Shown: in pieces, positions 49,836-58,616 of the stretch
Layout: every line of letters starts with the position of its first letter
How positions within the stretch are numbered: the first letter of the stretch is position 1
NCBI RefSeq assembly: GCF_001905545.1
Contig: NZ_LIPD01000005.1
Span: 124,001 to 188,000, forward strand
Direction of reading: 5' to 3'
DNA from: Streptomyces sp. CB02056
GTDB taxonomy: Bacteria > Actinomycetota > Actinomycetes > Streptomycetales > Streptomycetaceae
DNA length: 64,000 nucleotides
Notes under the pieces: model-generated
Database searches by the model: none
What the model saw: only the letters and a program-made list of their open reading frames with translations
What the model was told of the DNA's origin: nothing
Made by a program: the position numbers and the translations under genes

Positions 49836-51248
49836 CTACCACCAGTGCGGCGGCGGCCCCTGCGAGCCCGCCGGGTACTCGTCCAGCGGGACGAGCCCCC
49901 GCTCCCAGGCGGACAGCACCGGTTCGAGCACCCGCCAGGCCTCCTCGGCCTCGTCGCCGCGGATGGACAGCGCCGGATCGCCGTTCAGGACGTCCAGCAG
50001 CAGCCGCCCGTACGCGGGCAGGTCCTGCGGCTCCATCCGCGCGGTCAGCGAGAGCGGGACGAGCTCGTGGGCGTGGGCGCCGACGCCCGTCAGGTCCAGG
50101 GCCAGCCCCTCCGGCTCCAGCTCGAACCGCAGCACGTTGGGCCGGGCCTCCCCGCCGTGGCCCTCCCCGCCGGAGCCCTTCCCGCCGTGGCTCCTCCCGC
50201 CGTGGCCGAACGGCAGGTGGGGCACCGGGCGGAAGTGCACCGCGACCTCCTTGCGGTCCGCCCCCAGGGCCTTGCCGCTGCGCAGCCGGAACCGCGTCCC
50301 GGCCCACCGCCAGCTGTCCAGCTCCAGTTCCACCTCGGCGAAGGTCTCGGTGCCGCGCGCCGGGTCCACGCCCTCCTCCTCGGCGTACGCGGGGACGTCG
50401 CGGTCCCCGATCCGGCCCGGCAGGTAGCGGGCCCGCCGGGTGCGGTGCACCACGTCGTGCTCGGTCAGCGGCCGTACGGAGCGCAGCACGTCCACCTTCC
50501 GGTCGCGCAGGTCCCGTTCGCCGAGCGTGAGCGGCGGTTCCATGGCCACCAGGCAGAGCAGTTGCAGCAGGTGGTTCTGGACCATGTCCTTGAGCGCCCC
50601 GACCCGGTCGTAGTACCCGGCCCGGCCCTCCAGCGCCAGCGTCTCGTCCCAGGTGATGTCCACCTCGGCGATGTGGGTGCTGTTCCAGAGGGGTTCGAGC
50701 ACCCGGTTGGCCAGCCGGCTGCCGAGGACGTTCTGGACGGTCGTCATGGCCAGGAAGTGGTCGACCCGGAACACCGCCCGCTCCGGCAGGAGTTCGGCGA
50801 GCAGCCGGTTCAACTCCCGCGCGCCGGCCAGGTCCTCGCCGAACGGCTTCTCCAGCACGATCCGGCTGCCCTCCGGCAGGCCCGCCGCGTGCAGGGCGGT
50901 GACCGCGGCGGGGAAGAGCTGCGGCGGGAGGGCCAGGTAGACGGCCACCGGCCCCTCCCCGGCGACGACCGCGGCCACGTCGGCGGGGTCGGTGACGTCG
51001 GCCCGCCGGTAGTCGAGGGCGGAGACCACCGCCTCCCCGGCCCCGGCCGGGAGGGCGCCGCCGTGCCGGTCGAGCCGCTCCGCGGCCCACGCCCGGTACC
51101 GCCCGGTGTCCCAGTCCTCCCGGCTCGCCCCGGTCACCCGGAGCGCGTCGCCGGTGTGCCCCGCCGCCCGCAGCGCGGCCAGCGCCGGCAGCAGGAAGCG
51201 GGCGCTGAGGTCCCCGGTCGCGCCGAGGATCGCGAGCCGGTCGATCAT
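49836..51248 (-). CDS. zwf: Glucose-6-phosphate dehydrogenase-like protein
   Basis: 470 aa from the ATG at 51248, which overlaps the stop of the GH15 gene (ATGA). It would oxidise glucose-6-phosphate to 6-phosphogluconolactone with NAD(P). Visible features are the nucleotide-binding G-A-T-G-D-L-S near the N-terminus, E-K-P-F-G, a modified substrate loop R-V-D-H-F-L-A-M, G-Y-Y-D-R-V-G-A-L-K-D-M-V-Q-N-H, and the C-terminal alpha+beta domain. In canonical enzymes the loop reads R-I-D-H-Y-L-G-K; here the lysine is Met, so kinetics or substrate may differ and this is probably a secondary paralogue. A low-complexity Gly/His insert (about residues 345-363) follows P-H-L-P-F. Neighbours GH15 and the lactonase-like gene suggest a sugar-to-pentose-phosphate route. 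Confidence 0.85.
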   Translation of the reverse strand: MIDRLAILGATGDLSARFLLPALAALRAAGHTGDALRVTGASREDWDTGRYRAWAAERLDRHGGALPAGAGEAVVSALDYRRADVTDPADVAAVVAGEGPVAVYLALPPQLFPAAVTALHAAGLPEGSRIVLEKPFGEDLAGARELNRLLAELLPERAVFRVDHFLAMTTVQNVLGSRLANRVLEPLWNSTHIAEVDITWDETLALEGRAGYYDRVGALKDMVQNHLLQLLCLVAMEPPLTLGERDLRDRKVDVLRSVRPLTEHDVVHRTRRARYLPGRIGDRDVPAYAEEEGVDPARGTETFAEVELELDSWRWAGTRFRLRSGKALGADRKEVAVHFRPVPHLPFGHGGRSHGGKGSGGEGHGGEARPNVLRFELEPEGLALDLTGVGAHAHELVPLSLTARMEPQDLPAYGRLLLDVLNGDPALSIRGDEAEEAWRVLEPVLSAWERGLVPLDEYPAGSQGPPPHWW

Positions 51249-53074
51249 GCCCGTCCCCCCGCCCTCGCCCGGGCCAGGTTCACGCCGCTGGAGATGATCC
51301 CGATGTGGCTGAACGCCTGGGGGAAGTTGCCCATGAACTCTCCTGTGGACGGGTCGATCTGCTCGGACACCAGCCCCAGCGGGCTCGCCCGGGAGCACAG
51401 CGAGGCGTACAGCTCCCCGGCCTCGTCGGTCCGGCCCTGGCCGACCAGGTTGTCGACCAGCCAGAAGCTGCACAGCACGAAGGCGCCCTCGTCGCCCGGC
51501 AGCCCGTCCGGGGACTCCTCGTGCAGGTAGCGGTAGAGCAGCCCGCCGCCCGCCGACAGGCGCTCGGCGACGGCCGCGGCGGTCGCCACCATCCGCGGGT
51601 GGCCGGCCGGCACCACCCGGCGCAGCGGGAGCGCGAGCAGGCTCGCGTCCAGCGTGCCGCCGCCGTCCAGGTGGGCGCTGAGGGTCTTGGCTTCCTCGTC
51701 CCAGGACTGCTCCAGGACGAGCCGGCGCAGCTCCTCGGCCGAGGCGCGCCAGCGGTCCGGCCCGTCGGACCGGCCGAGCCGCTCGCCGATCCGGGCGGCC
51801 CGGTCCAGGGCCACCTGGCACAGGCCCGCCGAGTACGTGAACACCCGGCCCTCGCTGCGCACTTCCCAGATGCCCTGGTCCGGCTCCCGCCAGGCCTGCC
51901 GGGCGGCGTCGGCCAGCTCGGCCAGGCCGGCCCAGAGCGCGGGCTGGATCTCGCCGCCGGAGCGCAGCCACTGGTGGGCGCAGTCCAGGATCTCGCCGTA
52001 GACGTCGTGCTGGCGCTGGTCGGTCGCGCCGTTGCCCCAGCGCACCGGGGCCGAGCCCTGGTAGCCCTCCAGTTCGCCGTCCACGACCTCGTCCGGCACC
52101 GGGCCGCCGCGCAGGTCGTACATGATCCGGGGCCGCCGGCTGGTCTCGAAGGCGTCCAGGACCCAGCCGAGGAAGGCGTCGGCCTCGCCGCCGAAGCCGA
52201 TCCGGCGCAGGGCGAACACGGCGAACGCCGCGTCGCGGATCCAGCTGTAGCGGTAGTCCCAGTTGCGGATCCCGCCGATCGGCGCGGGCAGCGAGGAGGT
52301 GGGGGCGGCGACCAGCGAGCCGTTGGCCCAGTCGTCGCAGAGCTTCAGCGTGATCGCGGCCCGCCGGACCAGGGGCTCCTGGGGACCGTCGTACGCGAAG
52401 TGCCCCATCCAGCGGCGCCAGGCCTCGGCGGTGGCCTTCAGCGTCGCGTCGGTGTCGAAGCGGTGGTGGCGGTGGAAGCGGCCCCAGGAGAGCACCAGGT
52501 CCAGGCGTTCGCCCTGCCGCAGTTCGTAAGTGCTGTGCAGACCGGTCAGCGGGCGGTTGGAGCGCAGGTGCAGCCGCAGGTCCGGGCGCCGGTGCGGGCG
52601 CACCTCCAGTCCGCTGAACAGGGCGCGGGCCTGCGCGCCGCCGCGCGGCTCCAGCTCCGCCCGCAGCCGGACCGTCCCGTCCAGCACCACGGCCGAGCGC
52701 ACGAGTTCGCCCCGGTCGGCCGGCGCGTCGTCGGTGAGGTCGGCGCCGGAGCGCAGGGTCAGCGCGTCGGTGACGCGCACCAGGCCGGTGGGGCCGCGCA
52801 GTTCGGTGACCAGCACGCCGGTGTCCGGTTCGTAGCGCTGCCTGGCCTCCACCAGGCCCTCCGGGGCGAGGGTGAAGTGCCCGCCCCGGGCGTGGTCCAG
52901 CAGGCCGCAGAACAGCGGCTCGGAGTCGAAGCGGGGCAGGCACAGCCACGGGACGGCGCCGTCCAGGCCGACCAGCGCGGCCGTCGCGCCGTTGCCGATC
53001 AGGCCGAGGTCCTCCAGCGGCGGGTAGCCGTTCCGGCGGCGGACCGGCCGGAACGGTGGGTCGGGGTCGTACAT
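51245..53074 (-). CDS. Glycoside hydrolase family 15 protein (glucoamylase/trehalase-like)
   Basis: 609 aa from the ATG at 53074, with a GAGG-type site upstream; the frame is open to 53275. The N-terminal ~230 residues form a beta-rich super-sandwich. The C-terminal (alpha/alpha)6 domain shows N-W-D-Y-R-Y-S-W-I-R-D-A-A-F, E-G-Y-Q-G, N-G-A-T-D-Q-R-Q-H-D-V-Y-G-E and, near the end, S-E-Q-I-D-P-x-T-G-E-F-x-G-N-F-P-Q-A-F-S-H. These are typical of bacterial GH15 enzymes, some of which are trehalases; the Glu in S-E-Q is the usual catalytic base. There is no signal peptide, so it acts on an intracellular glucan, trehalose or similar oligosaccharide. The stop overlaps the G6PDH-like start, so free glucose and its oxidation are likely coupled. 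Confidence 0.93.
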   Translation of the reverse strand: MYDPDPPFRPVRRRNGYPPLEDLGLIGNGATAALVGLDGAVPWLCLPRFDSEPLFCGLLDHARGGHFTLAPEGLVEARQRYEPDTGVLVTELRGPTGLVRVTDALTLRSGADLTDDAPADRGELVRSAVVLDGTVRLRAELEPRGGAQARALFSGLEVRPHRRPDLRLHLRSNRPLTGLHSTYELRQGERLDLVLSWGRFHRHHRFDTDATLKATAEAWRRWMGHFAYDGPQEPLVRRAAITLKLCDDWANGSLVAAPTSSLPAPIGGIRNWDYRYSWIRDAAFAVFALRRIGFGGEADAFLGWVLDAFETSRRPRIMYDLRGGPVPDEVVDGELEGYQGSAPVRWGNGATDQRQHDVYGEILDCAHQWLRSGGEIQPALWAGLAELADAARQAWREPDQGIWEVRSEGRVFTYSAGLCQVALDRAARIGERLGRSDGPDRWRASAEELRRLVLEQSWDEEAKTLSAHLDGGGTLDASLLALPLRRVVPAGHPRMVATAAAVAERLSAGGGLLYRYLHEESPDGLPGDEGAFVLCSFWLVDNLVGQGRTDEAGELYASLCSRASPLGLVSEQIDPSTGEFMGNFPQAFSHIGIISSGVNLARARAGGRA

Positions 53075-53325
53075 GCCGCCTCGCTTCCGCAGCGCCAAGG
53101 GGGGTGGTCGAAGGGGCGTCGTCCCGGTGCGGACCGCCGGGCCGACGGCGACCCGGCCGCGCGGCCAACGGCTCCCACGTTCCCGGGGATCGGGCCGGTC
53201 CGCGATCCGGCCGCTCCGGCAGCGGTGCTTTCCAGTGAAAAAGCGCTCTCCGGCGAAAGAGCCCGGACCCCGCACCTGCTAGCGTTCGAGCCCGGACGGC
53301 GGACGGTGGACGACGGAGGTTTGCG

Positions 53326-54372
53326 GTGGCGGACAGCGGCGCGGAGCGGGCCTTCATCGGGTCGTTCACCTCGGAGGGCGGGCGCGGGATCGTCCTGGCA
53401 TCGCTGGATCCGGACTCGGGGGCGCTGACCGCCACCGGTGTCGTCGAGGCCGTCGACCCGTCCTACCTCGCCCTCGGGCTCGCCGCCGGCGGCCCGGTGC
53501 TCTACGCCGTCTCCGAGACGAAGCCGGGCGCCGCCACCGCCCACGACCTCGCCGCCCCGGTGCCCCGCCCGCTCGGCGCCCCCGTCCCGGTGGACGGGGA
53601 CCACCCCACCCACCTGAGCCTCAGCCGGGGCCACCTGCTGACGGCCAACTACGGCTCCGGCAGCGTCAGCGTGCTGCCGCTCGCCGACGACGGCACCCCG
53701 CGGCCCCCGGCCACCGTGCTGCGCCACCGGGGCAGCGGGCCGCACCCGGACCGCCAACGGGCCCCGCACGCCCACCAGGTGCTCCCCGACCCGTCGGGGC
53801 GCTGGGTGCTCGCCGTCGACCTCGGCACCGACGCGGTGCGGGTCCTCGCCCTGGACCCGGCGACGGGGGAACTCACCGTGCACGCGGAGACCGCGCTGCC
53901 GCCCGGCACCGGGCCGCGGCACCTCGCCTTCCACCCCTCCGGCCGGCACGCGTACGTGCTCGGCGAGCTGCGCCCCGTCGTGACGGTCTGCCGCTGGGAC
54001 GCGGCGGCCGGGGCGCTCGAACCGGTCGCGGAGGTCCCGCTGTTCCCGGACGGCGTCGAGGGCCCGGTCTCGCCGTCGGCCCCGGTGGTCTCCCCCGACG
54101 GCCGGTTCCTGTGGGCGGCCGAGCGCGGCACCGACACCATCGTGGTGCTCGCCCTCGACGCGACGGGCGAGCGGGCGCACGTGGTCACCTCGGTGCCCTG
54201 CGGGGGCCGCTGGCCGCGCGACCTGGTGCTCGGCCCCACCGGCACCCGGCTGTACGCGGCGAACCAGCACTCCGGCGACGTCACCTGGTTCGACCTGGAC
54301 GCCGCCACGGGCGTCCCCCGCCGGGCGGGCTCGCTGGCCGTCCCGGCGGCGTCCACCGTCCTGTTCGCCTGA
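53326..54372 (+). CDS. 6-phosphogluconolactonase-like seven-bladed propeller (lactonase family)
   Basis: 348 aa starting with GTG at 53326, 7 nt after GGAGG. The sequence is a beta-propeller of the cytoplasmic lactonase family (YbhE type): A-F-I-G-S-F-T at the start, then blade motifs with H-A-H-Q-V-L-P-D-P-S-G-R-W-V-L-A-V-D-L-G, G-P-R-H-L-A-F-H-P-S-G-R and a late W-P-R-D-L-V-L-G. Family members hydrolyse 6-phosphogluconolactone. That fits the divergent G6PDH-like gene 251 bp away, giving steps one and two of the oxidative pentose phosphate path. There is no signal peptide. The other product of this region, GH15, would supply glucose. It ends at a strong bidirectional hairpin (54378-54409). 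Confidence 0.88.
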   Translation: MADSGAERAFIGSFTSEGGRGIVLASLDPDSGALTATGVVEAVDPSYLALGLAAGGPVLYAVSETKPGAATAHDLAAPVPRPLGAPVPVDGDHPTHLSLSRGHLLTANYGSGSVSVLPLADDGTPRPPATVLRHRGSGPHPDRQRAPHAHQVLPDPSGRWVLAVDLGTDAVRVLALDPATGELTVHAETALPPGTGPRHLAFHPSGRHAYVLGELRPVVTVCRWDAAAGALEPVAEVPLFPDGVEGPVSPSAPVVSPDGRFLWAAERGTDTIVVLALDATGERAHVVTSVPCGGRWPRDLVLGPTGTRLYAANQHSGDVTWFDLDAATGVPRRAGSLAVPAASTVLFA

Positions 54373-54377
54373 CGCGC

Positions 54378-54409
54378 GGGCCCCGGGCCGGGGAAGCGGC
54401 CCGGGGCCC
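54378..54409. terminator. Bidirectional hairpin terminator
   Basis: Perfect 12-bp arms GGGCCCCGGGCC and GGCCCGGGGCCC with an 8-nt loop, between the convergent lactonase (stop 54372) and phosphoesterase (stop 54428) genes. Confidence 0.8.
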
Positions 54410-54427
54410 GGTGCGGGCGCGGCGGGA

Positions 54428-57175
54428 TCAGCCGTCGCTCTCCGGCGAGGGCAGGTAGGCGCCGGGCACGTCGTCCGGCGCGAGGATCGTGCTCTCCCCC
54501 GGGTACGGCGCGGTCCAGTTGTGCGTCTGGTACCAGACCAGGTGCTCCATCTGCGCCGGGTTGGCGTGGTCCGCCACGGCGTTCGGGCCGGTCAGCCGCT
54601 GGTGCGACTTCCAGGCCTCCCACCGGTCCACGACCGGCTGCTGCGCGGCCGGCGGCGCGGTCGTGACCGGCGCCGCCGCCCGGAGGTCCTGCTCCCCGGG
54701 GACGTCGAGGCCGCAGGAGGGCGGCGTCTTGAGGCCGTCGGTCAGCGAGGTGCGGTTGGGCACCGCGGTGAACGGCGTGTAGTCCGGCCGGTCGGTGAAG
54801 GCCCCGGTCATCGGGCTGGCCGCGCTGTCCTTCTGGTTCATCGGGTGGATGCCGAGGATCTGCTCGATGGTGCGGACCATCGTGATCTGCGAGTAGTAGC
54901 GGCTGTCCACGGCCCCGTGCTGCGCCCAGGGGCTGATGATCTGGATCGGGGCGCGGTGGCCGTCCACGTGGTCGAGGCCCGCCTGGGAGTCGTCCTCGAC
55001 GACGAAGATCGCCGAGTCCTTCCAGTACGGGCTGTGGGTGATCTCGTCGACGATCCGCCCGGTCGCCAGGTCGTTGTCGGCGACCTGCGCGGCCGGGCTG
55101 GCCGGGCCGCCGGTGTGGTCGCTGGACAGCCAGAGCATGTTGAGGTTCGCCGGGCCGTTCCGCTCGAAGTCCTGCTTCCAGACCTGGTAGCGGTACAGGT
55201 CCGGCACGTCGGTGTCGAACCTCGGGAAGCCGGGCACCGAGACGCTGTTGAGCGAGGGGATCGGCGAGGAGGACTTGAGGGCGTAGGCGCTGCCCTGCCC
55301 GGTCGCGTCCATGGTCCTGGCGTCGCAGTACAGGTTCTGCCAGGTGGCGTCGGCGGGCTTGTCCAGGAACTGGTGGAACTCGCCGAAGTCGCGCACGGTC
55401 TTCCCCGCCGCCTGCGCGCCCGTCCACAGGAAGCCCGAGCGCTGGTGGCCCAGGGCGTCGTCCTCGGTGTCGTAGCTGCGCTCGTACTCGCCGGCCGAGG
55501 ACTCGGTGTACTCCGGGTTGTCCGCCTGCATCAGCCAGTTGTGGCCCTCGGCGGAGTTGGTGCCGATGTCGTAGGTGTTGTCGTAGAGCCCGAACTGCTC
55601 GGCCAGGGCGTGCTGGTTGGGCGTCACGGCGGCGCCGAACTGGGCCAGCTTCGGGTCGCCGTCGCCCTCGGCGACGTCGCCGAAGACCTGGTCGTAGGTC
55701 CGGTTCTCCTTGACGATCAGGAAGACGTGCTTGATCGGCGACGGGTCGCCGATCCGCTTCGGCACCACCTCCTCCTTCGCCTTGTGGCCGTTCGCGAGCT
55801 TGACCGCGTTGTTCGTCCAGCCGTTCTGCTGGAACACCTTGGCGGTCTGCGCGCGGATCACCTTGTCGCTCGGCAGCGTGAACCGGGTGAGGCTGGAGGT
55901 GGTGTCGTGGGTCTTGTGGGCGCCGGTGCTGTTGGGCCGCCGGGCGTCGATGCCACGGGTGTTGGAGACGATCACCTCCGAGCCGACGGTGGCGACCTCC
56001 GCCGGGAAGTAGTCCGTGGGCAGCAGGCCGACATAGCTCACCGGCTCCTGCGCGCCGGCGAAGCGGTAGACGGCCACCGCGTTGGCCCGGCCGAGGGTGA
56101 CCAGCAGCCGGCCGTCCTCCGTGAGCGTCACCGCGGTGGGCTCGTAGCCGACGGAGGCCTCCGGCCACGGCTTGGTGGAGACGGTCTGGACGACCTTGTC
56201 GTGCGCGGTGTCGATCACCGACACCTCGTCGCTCGCGGTGTCGGCGACGAACAGCACCCCGTTCTTCGAGTACAGCGCGGTCGGGTGCAGGCCGACGGCG
56301 ATGGTGCCGACGGCGGCGGCCGGGTCGGCGAGGTCGATCACGCTGACCGTGCCGGTGGTGGTGGCGGCGGTCGCCGGGTCGGCCGGGACCTGGGTGCCGT
56401 AGGAGTTGATCGTGGTGTCCCCGGCGGTGGCCGTGCGCCCGCCCTCGTTCGAGACGTACAGCTTCCCGCCGACCCGGACGACGCCGCGCGGCGCGTTGCC
56501 GACCGTCCAGCTCCGCTGGACCGCGCCGGTCGCCGCGTCGATCGCGACCACCCGGTTCTGCCCGTTGACGGCGGCGTACACCGTCGAGCCGTCGGCGGAG
56601 AACACCGCCCCGGAGGCCAGCGCGTGCTTCTCGCCGTCCGCCGGGATCTTCACCGCCACCGGGGCGGCGAGGGTGCCGTCGGGCTGCACGGTGAACCGGG
56701 TGTAGCCGTCCAGCTGGCCCAGCCACAGCTGCTTGCCGTCCGGCGAGTAGACCGGGGACTCCTGGCCGACCGAGCCGTTGGGGATGCGCAGTTCGTCCGC
56801 CTTGTTGGTGCCGACGCGCTGCTTCACCTTGCCGGTCTTCAGGTCCACCACGACCAGCGCCGCGTCGCCGTCGGTGACGGCGGCGGCCAGGTGGGCGCCG
56901 TCCGGGCTGACCGTGGAGCCCATGATCTTGCCGTTGTCCAGGACCTGACGGCTGCCGTACGGGGCGAGGTACTGGTCGCTGGAGATCACCAGCCCGTTCT
57001 CGGTGGTCTGGCCGACCTGGTCCTCGTCGAACTGGTGGGTGCTCGCGAAGGCCGTGCCGGTGGCCACGGCCACCGCCGTGACACAGGCGGTGGCGAGTGC
57101 GGCCTTGCGGCCCACCCGGCGGCCGAGGAGGACCACGTGGGCGTTCCGGCTGCGTCGACGACGCGTTACCTGCAT
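54428..57175 (-). CDS. Secreted YncE-like beta-propeller / phosphoesterase fusion
   Basis: 915 aa. A basic N-terminus (R-R-R-R-S-R) and a hydrophobic segment around residues 22-45 form a signal peptide or anchor. Residues ~60-450 are YVTN/YncE-type propeller repeats (V-S-P-D-G, Y-S-P-D-G-K, V-S-V-I-D, L-T-E-D-G-R). Residues ~475-850 match the phosphoesterase family of alkaline-phosphatase fold: H-V-F-L-I-V-K-E-N-R-T-Y-D-Q-V-F-G-D, G-H-N-W, F-V-V-E-D-D-S-Q-A-G-L-D-H-V-D-G-H-R, consistent with metal-binding Asp/His and a Thr nucleophile in N-R-T. The family includes acid phosphatase/phospholipase C-like enzymes; the substrate is unknown. The start is 4 nt after the permease stop, with GAAGG inside the permease end, so it is the last gene of an ABC operon. 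Confidence 0.9.
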   Translation of the reverse strand: MQVTRRRRSRNAHVVLLGRRVGRKAALATACVTAVAVATGTAFASTHQFDEDQVGQTTENGLVISSDQYLAPYGSRQVLDNGKIMGSTVSPDGAHLAAAVTDGDAALVVVDLKTGKVKQRVGTNKADELRIPNGSVGQESPVYSPDGKQLWLGQLDGYTRFTVQPDGTLAAPVAVKIPADGEKHALASGAVFSADGSTVYAAVNGQNRVVAIDAATGAVQRSWTVGNAPRGVVRVGGKLYVSNEGGRTATAGDTTINSYGTQVPADPATAATTTGTVSVIDLADPAAAVGTIAVGLHPTALYSKNGVLFVADTASDEVSVIDTAHDKVVQTVSTKPWPEASVGYEPTAVTLTEDGRLLVTLGRANAVAVYRFAGAQEPVSYVGLLPTDYFPAEVATVGSEVIVSNTRGIDARRPNSTGAHKTHDTTSSLTRFTLPSDKVIRAQTAKVFQQNGWTNNAVKLANGHKAKEEVVPKRIGDPSPIKHVFLIVKENRTYDQVFGDVAEGDGDPKLAQFGAAVTPNQHALAEQFGLYDNTYDIGTNSAEGHNWLMQADNPEYTESSAGEYERSYDTEDDALGHQRSGFLWTGAQAAGKTVRDFGEFHQFLDKPADATWQNLYCDARTMDATGQGSAYALKSSSPIPSLNSVSVPGFPRFDTDVPDLYRYQVWKQDFERNGPANLNMLWLSSDHTGGPASPAAQVADNDLATGRIVDEITHSPYWKDSAIFVVEDDSQAGLDHVDGHRAPIQIISPWAQHGAVDSRYYSQITMVRTIEQILGIHPMNQKDSAASPMTGAFTDRPDYTPFTAVPNRTSLTDGLKTPPSCGLDVPGEQDLRAAAPVTTAPPAAQQPVVDRWEAWKSHQRLTGPNAVADHANPAQMEHLVWYQTHNWTAPYPGESTILAPDDVPGAYLPSPESDG

Positions 57176-57179
57176 GGCG

Positions 57180-58616
57180 TCAGCCCTTCGTTGAGTTCGT
57201 CGTGCTGGTGGGGGAAGTAAGCAGTGCGACCTGGCCGTCGAACTGCCAGAGCGGGTTCGGCGCGTCCCCGGTCGGGGTGCGCACCAGGAAGTAGCCGTTC
57301 ACTTCCTTCGGGCCGTCGCCGTCGGCCGTCAGCCGTCCGTCCGAGGCCACGTCGAGCTGGTAGACCGCCGTCCCGGGCGCGTCCGTGCCGGGCAGGTGCC
57401 AGGTGACCACGCAGCGCCAGTCGTTGCCCGGGCCCTCCGGCTCGACCTGGCCGTCGCCCCGCCGGCAGTCCGCGGTGGCCCGCAGGTCGGCCTCGGTCAC
57501 GGCGGGGCGGTGCAGCTGCTCGGTCTGCAGCCGGTACAGGTGCGCGAACACGGTGGCGACCTCCTGCTGCACCTTCGCCTGCGTGATCCCCGAGCCGCTG
57601 GAGGGGGTGGCCACCGCGAGCGCGCCGGTGGTCAGCGCGAGCAGCCCGGCCAGCGGCAGCACCCCGGCGAGGAGCGTGCGGCGCCCCACCCCGTCCTCGC
57701 TGCCGGTGGTGAAGTCCCGCCGGACGAAGAGCAGGTAGGCCGCCGCGGTGGCAGCCGCGGCCCAGAGCAGGGCGACCGCGACGGCGATCAGCGGCTCGTC
57801 GAGCCGGCCCGGGTCGGCGAACAGCCCGTTCCAGGCGACGAAGGCGTACCCGGGCAGGGCGAGGCGCAGCGCCACCGGCAGCGGCAGCAGTTGGGCGAGC
57901 TGCATCGCGACCGCCGCCAGCGCGGGGACCAGCAGCCCCATCGGCGAGCGGCCCAGCAGGACGGAGCCGAGCAGTCCGAGCGCCGCCAGGGCCAGGGTCG
58001 GCGCCAGCGCGCACGCCCAGGCCAGCAGGACGCTCACGGCCGCGTCCGACGGCGCCAGCAGGTGACCGTCCACGCCGACCAGCGGCTCGTCGCCGACCGC
58101 CGCCAGCCCGCCGACGGTGCTCGACGCCGCCAGGCCGGCCGTCAGCAGCACGATCACGGTGGCGCCGGCCAGCGCCTTCGCCGCGAAGATCCGCCGCGGC
58201 GAGCGGACCGTCACCAGCAGGTGCCGCCAGGTCCCGAGCCGGTCCTCGGCGGCGAACACGTCGCCCGCGACCACCGAGGTCAGCAGGGGCAGCGCCCACG
58301 AACCGGCGAAGCCGAGGACCACCAGCGGCCCGGCCCAGCCCGTGGCGTGCATCCAGCGCCCGAACAGGGTGTCGGAGGGCAGCGTCCCCTGCTGGGCGAC
58401 GGCGGCCGTGAACAGGCCCGGCGTACTCCAGCAGGCCAGCACCAGCAGCCTGATCCGCCACTGCGAGAGCAGCTTGACCAGCTCGAAGCGGTACACCCGG
58501 CCCACCGGCACCGGGCGCGCCCCGGGGGCGACCCCGGCGGCGGCCGCCGCGCGTCCGGCCGTGACCGTGCTCGTCCGCCCGCCCCGCTCGACGACTCCCT
58601 CGCCGCGCTCGCTCAT
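57180..58616 (-). CDS. ABC-2 type transporter permease with C-terminal soluble domain
   Basis: 478 aa from the ATG at 58616, which overlaps the ATPase stop (ATGA). After a short cytoplasmic head (V-Y-R-F-E-L-V-K-L-L-S-Q-W-R) there are six to seven hydrophobic segments typical of ABC-2 permeases, the last ending near residue 350. An extra ~110-residue tail follows the membrane part, containing two Cys (D-C-R-R-G-D and R-C-V-V-T-W) and a beta-rich look (V-Y-Q-L-D-V, G-Y-F-L-V-R-T-P). It probably lies outside the membrane and could handle substrate or contact the secreted phosphoesterase encoded next. The transported compound is unknown. A frame shadow (57166-58461) covers the same region and is not coding. 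Confidence 0.85.
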   Translation of the reverse strand: MSERGEGVVERGGRTSTVTAGRAAAAAGVAPGARPVPVGRVYRFELVKLLSQWRIRLLVLACWSTPGLFTAAVAQQGTLPSDTLFGRWMHATGWAGPLVVLGFAGSWALPLLTSVVAGDVFAAEDRLGTWRHLLVTVRSPRRIFAAKALAGATVIVLLTAGLAASSTVGGLAAVGDEPLVGVDGHLLAPSDAAVSVLLAWACALAPTLALAALGLLGSVLLGRSPMGLLVPALAAVAMQLAQLLPLPVALRLALPGYAFVAWNGLFADPGRLDEPLIAVAVALLWAAAATAAAYLLFVRRDFTTGSEDGVGRRTLLAGVLPLAGLLALTTGALAVATPSSGSGITQAKVQQEVATVFAHLYRLQTEQLHRPAVTEADLRATADCRRGDGQVEPEGPGNDWRCVVTWHLPGTDAPGTAVYQLDVASDGRLTADGDGPKEVNGYFLVRTPTGDAPNPLWQFDGQVALLTSPTSTTNSTKG

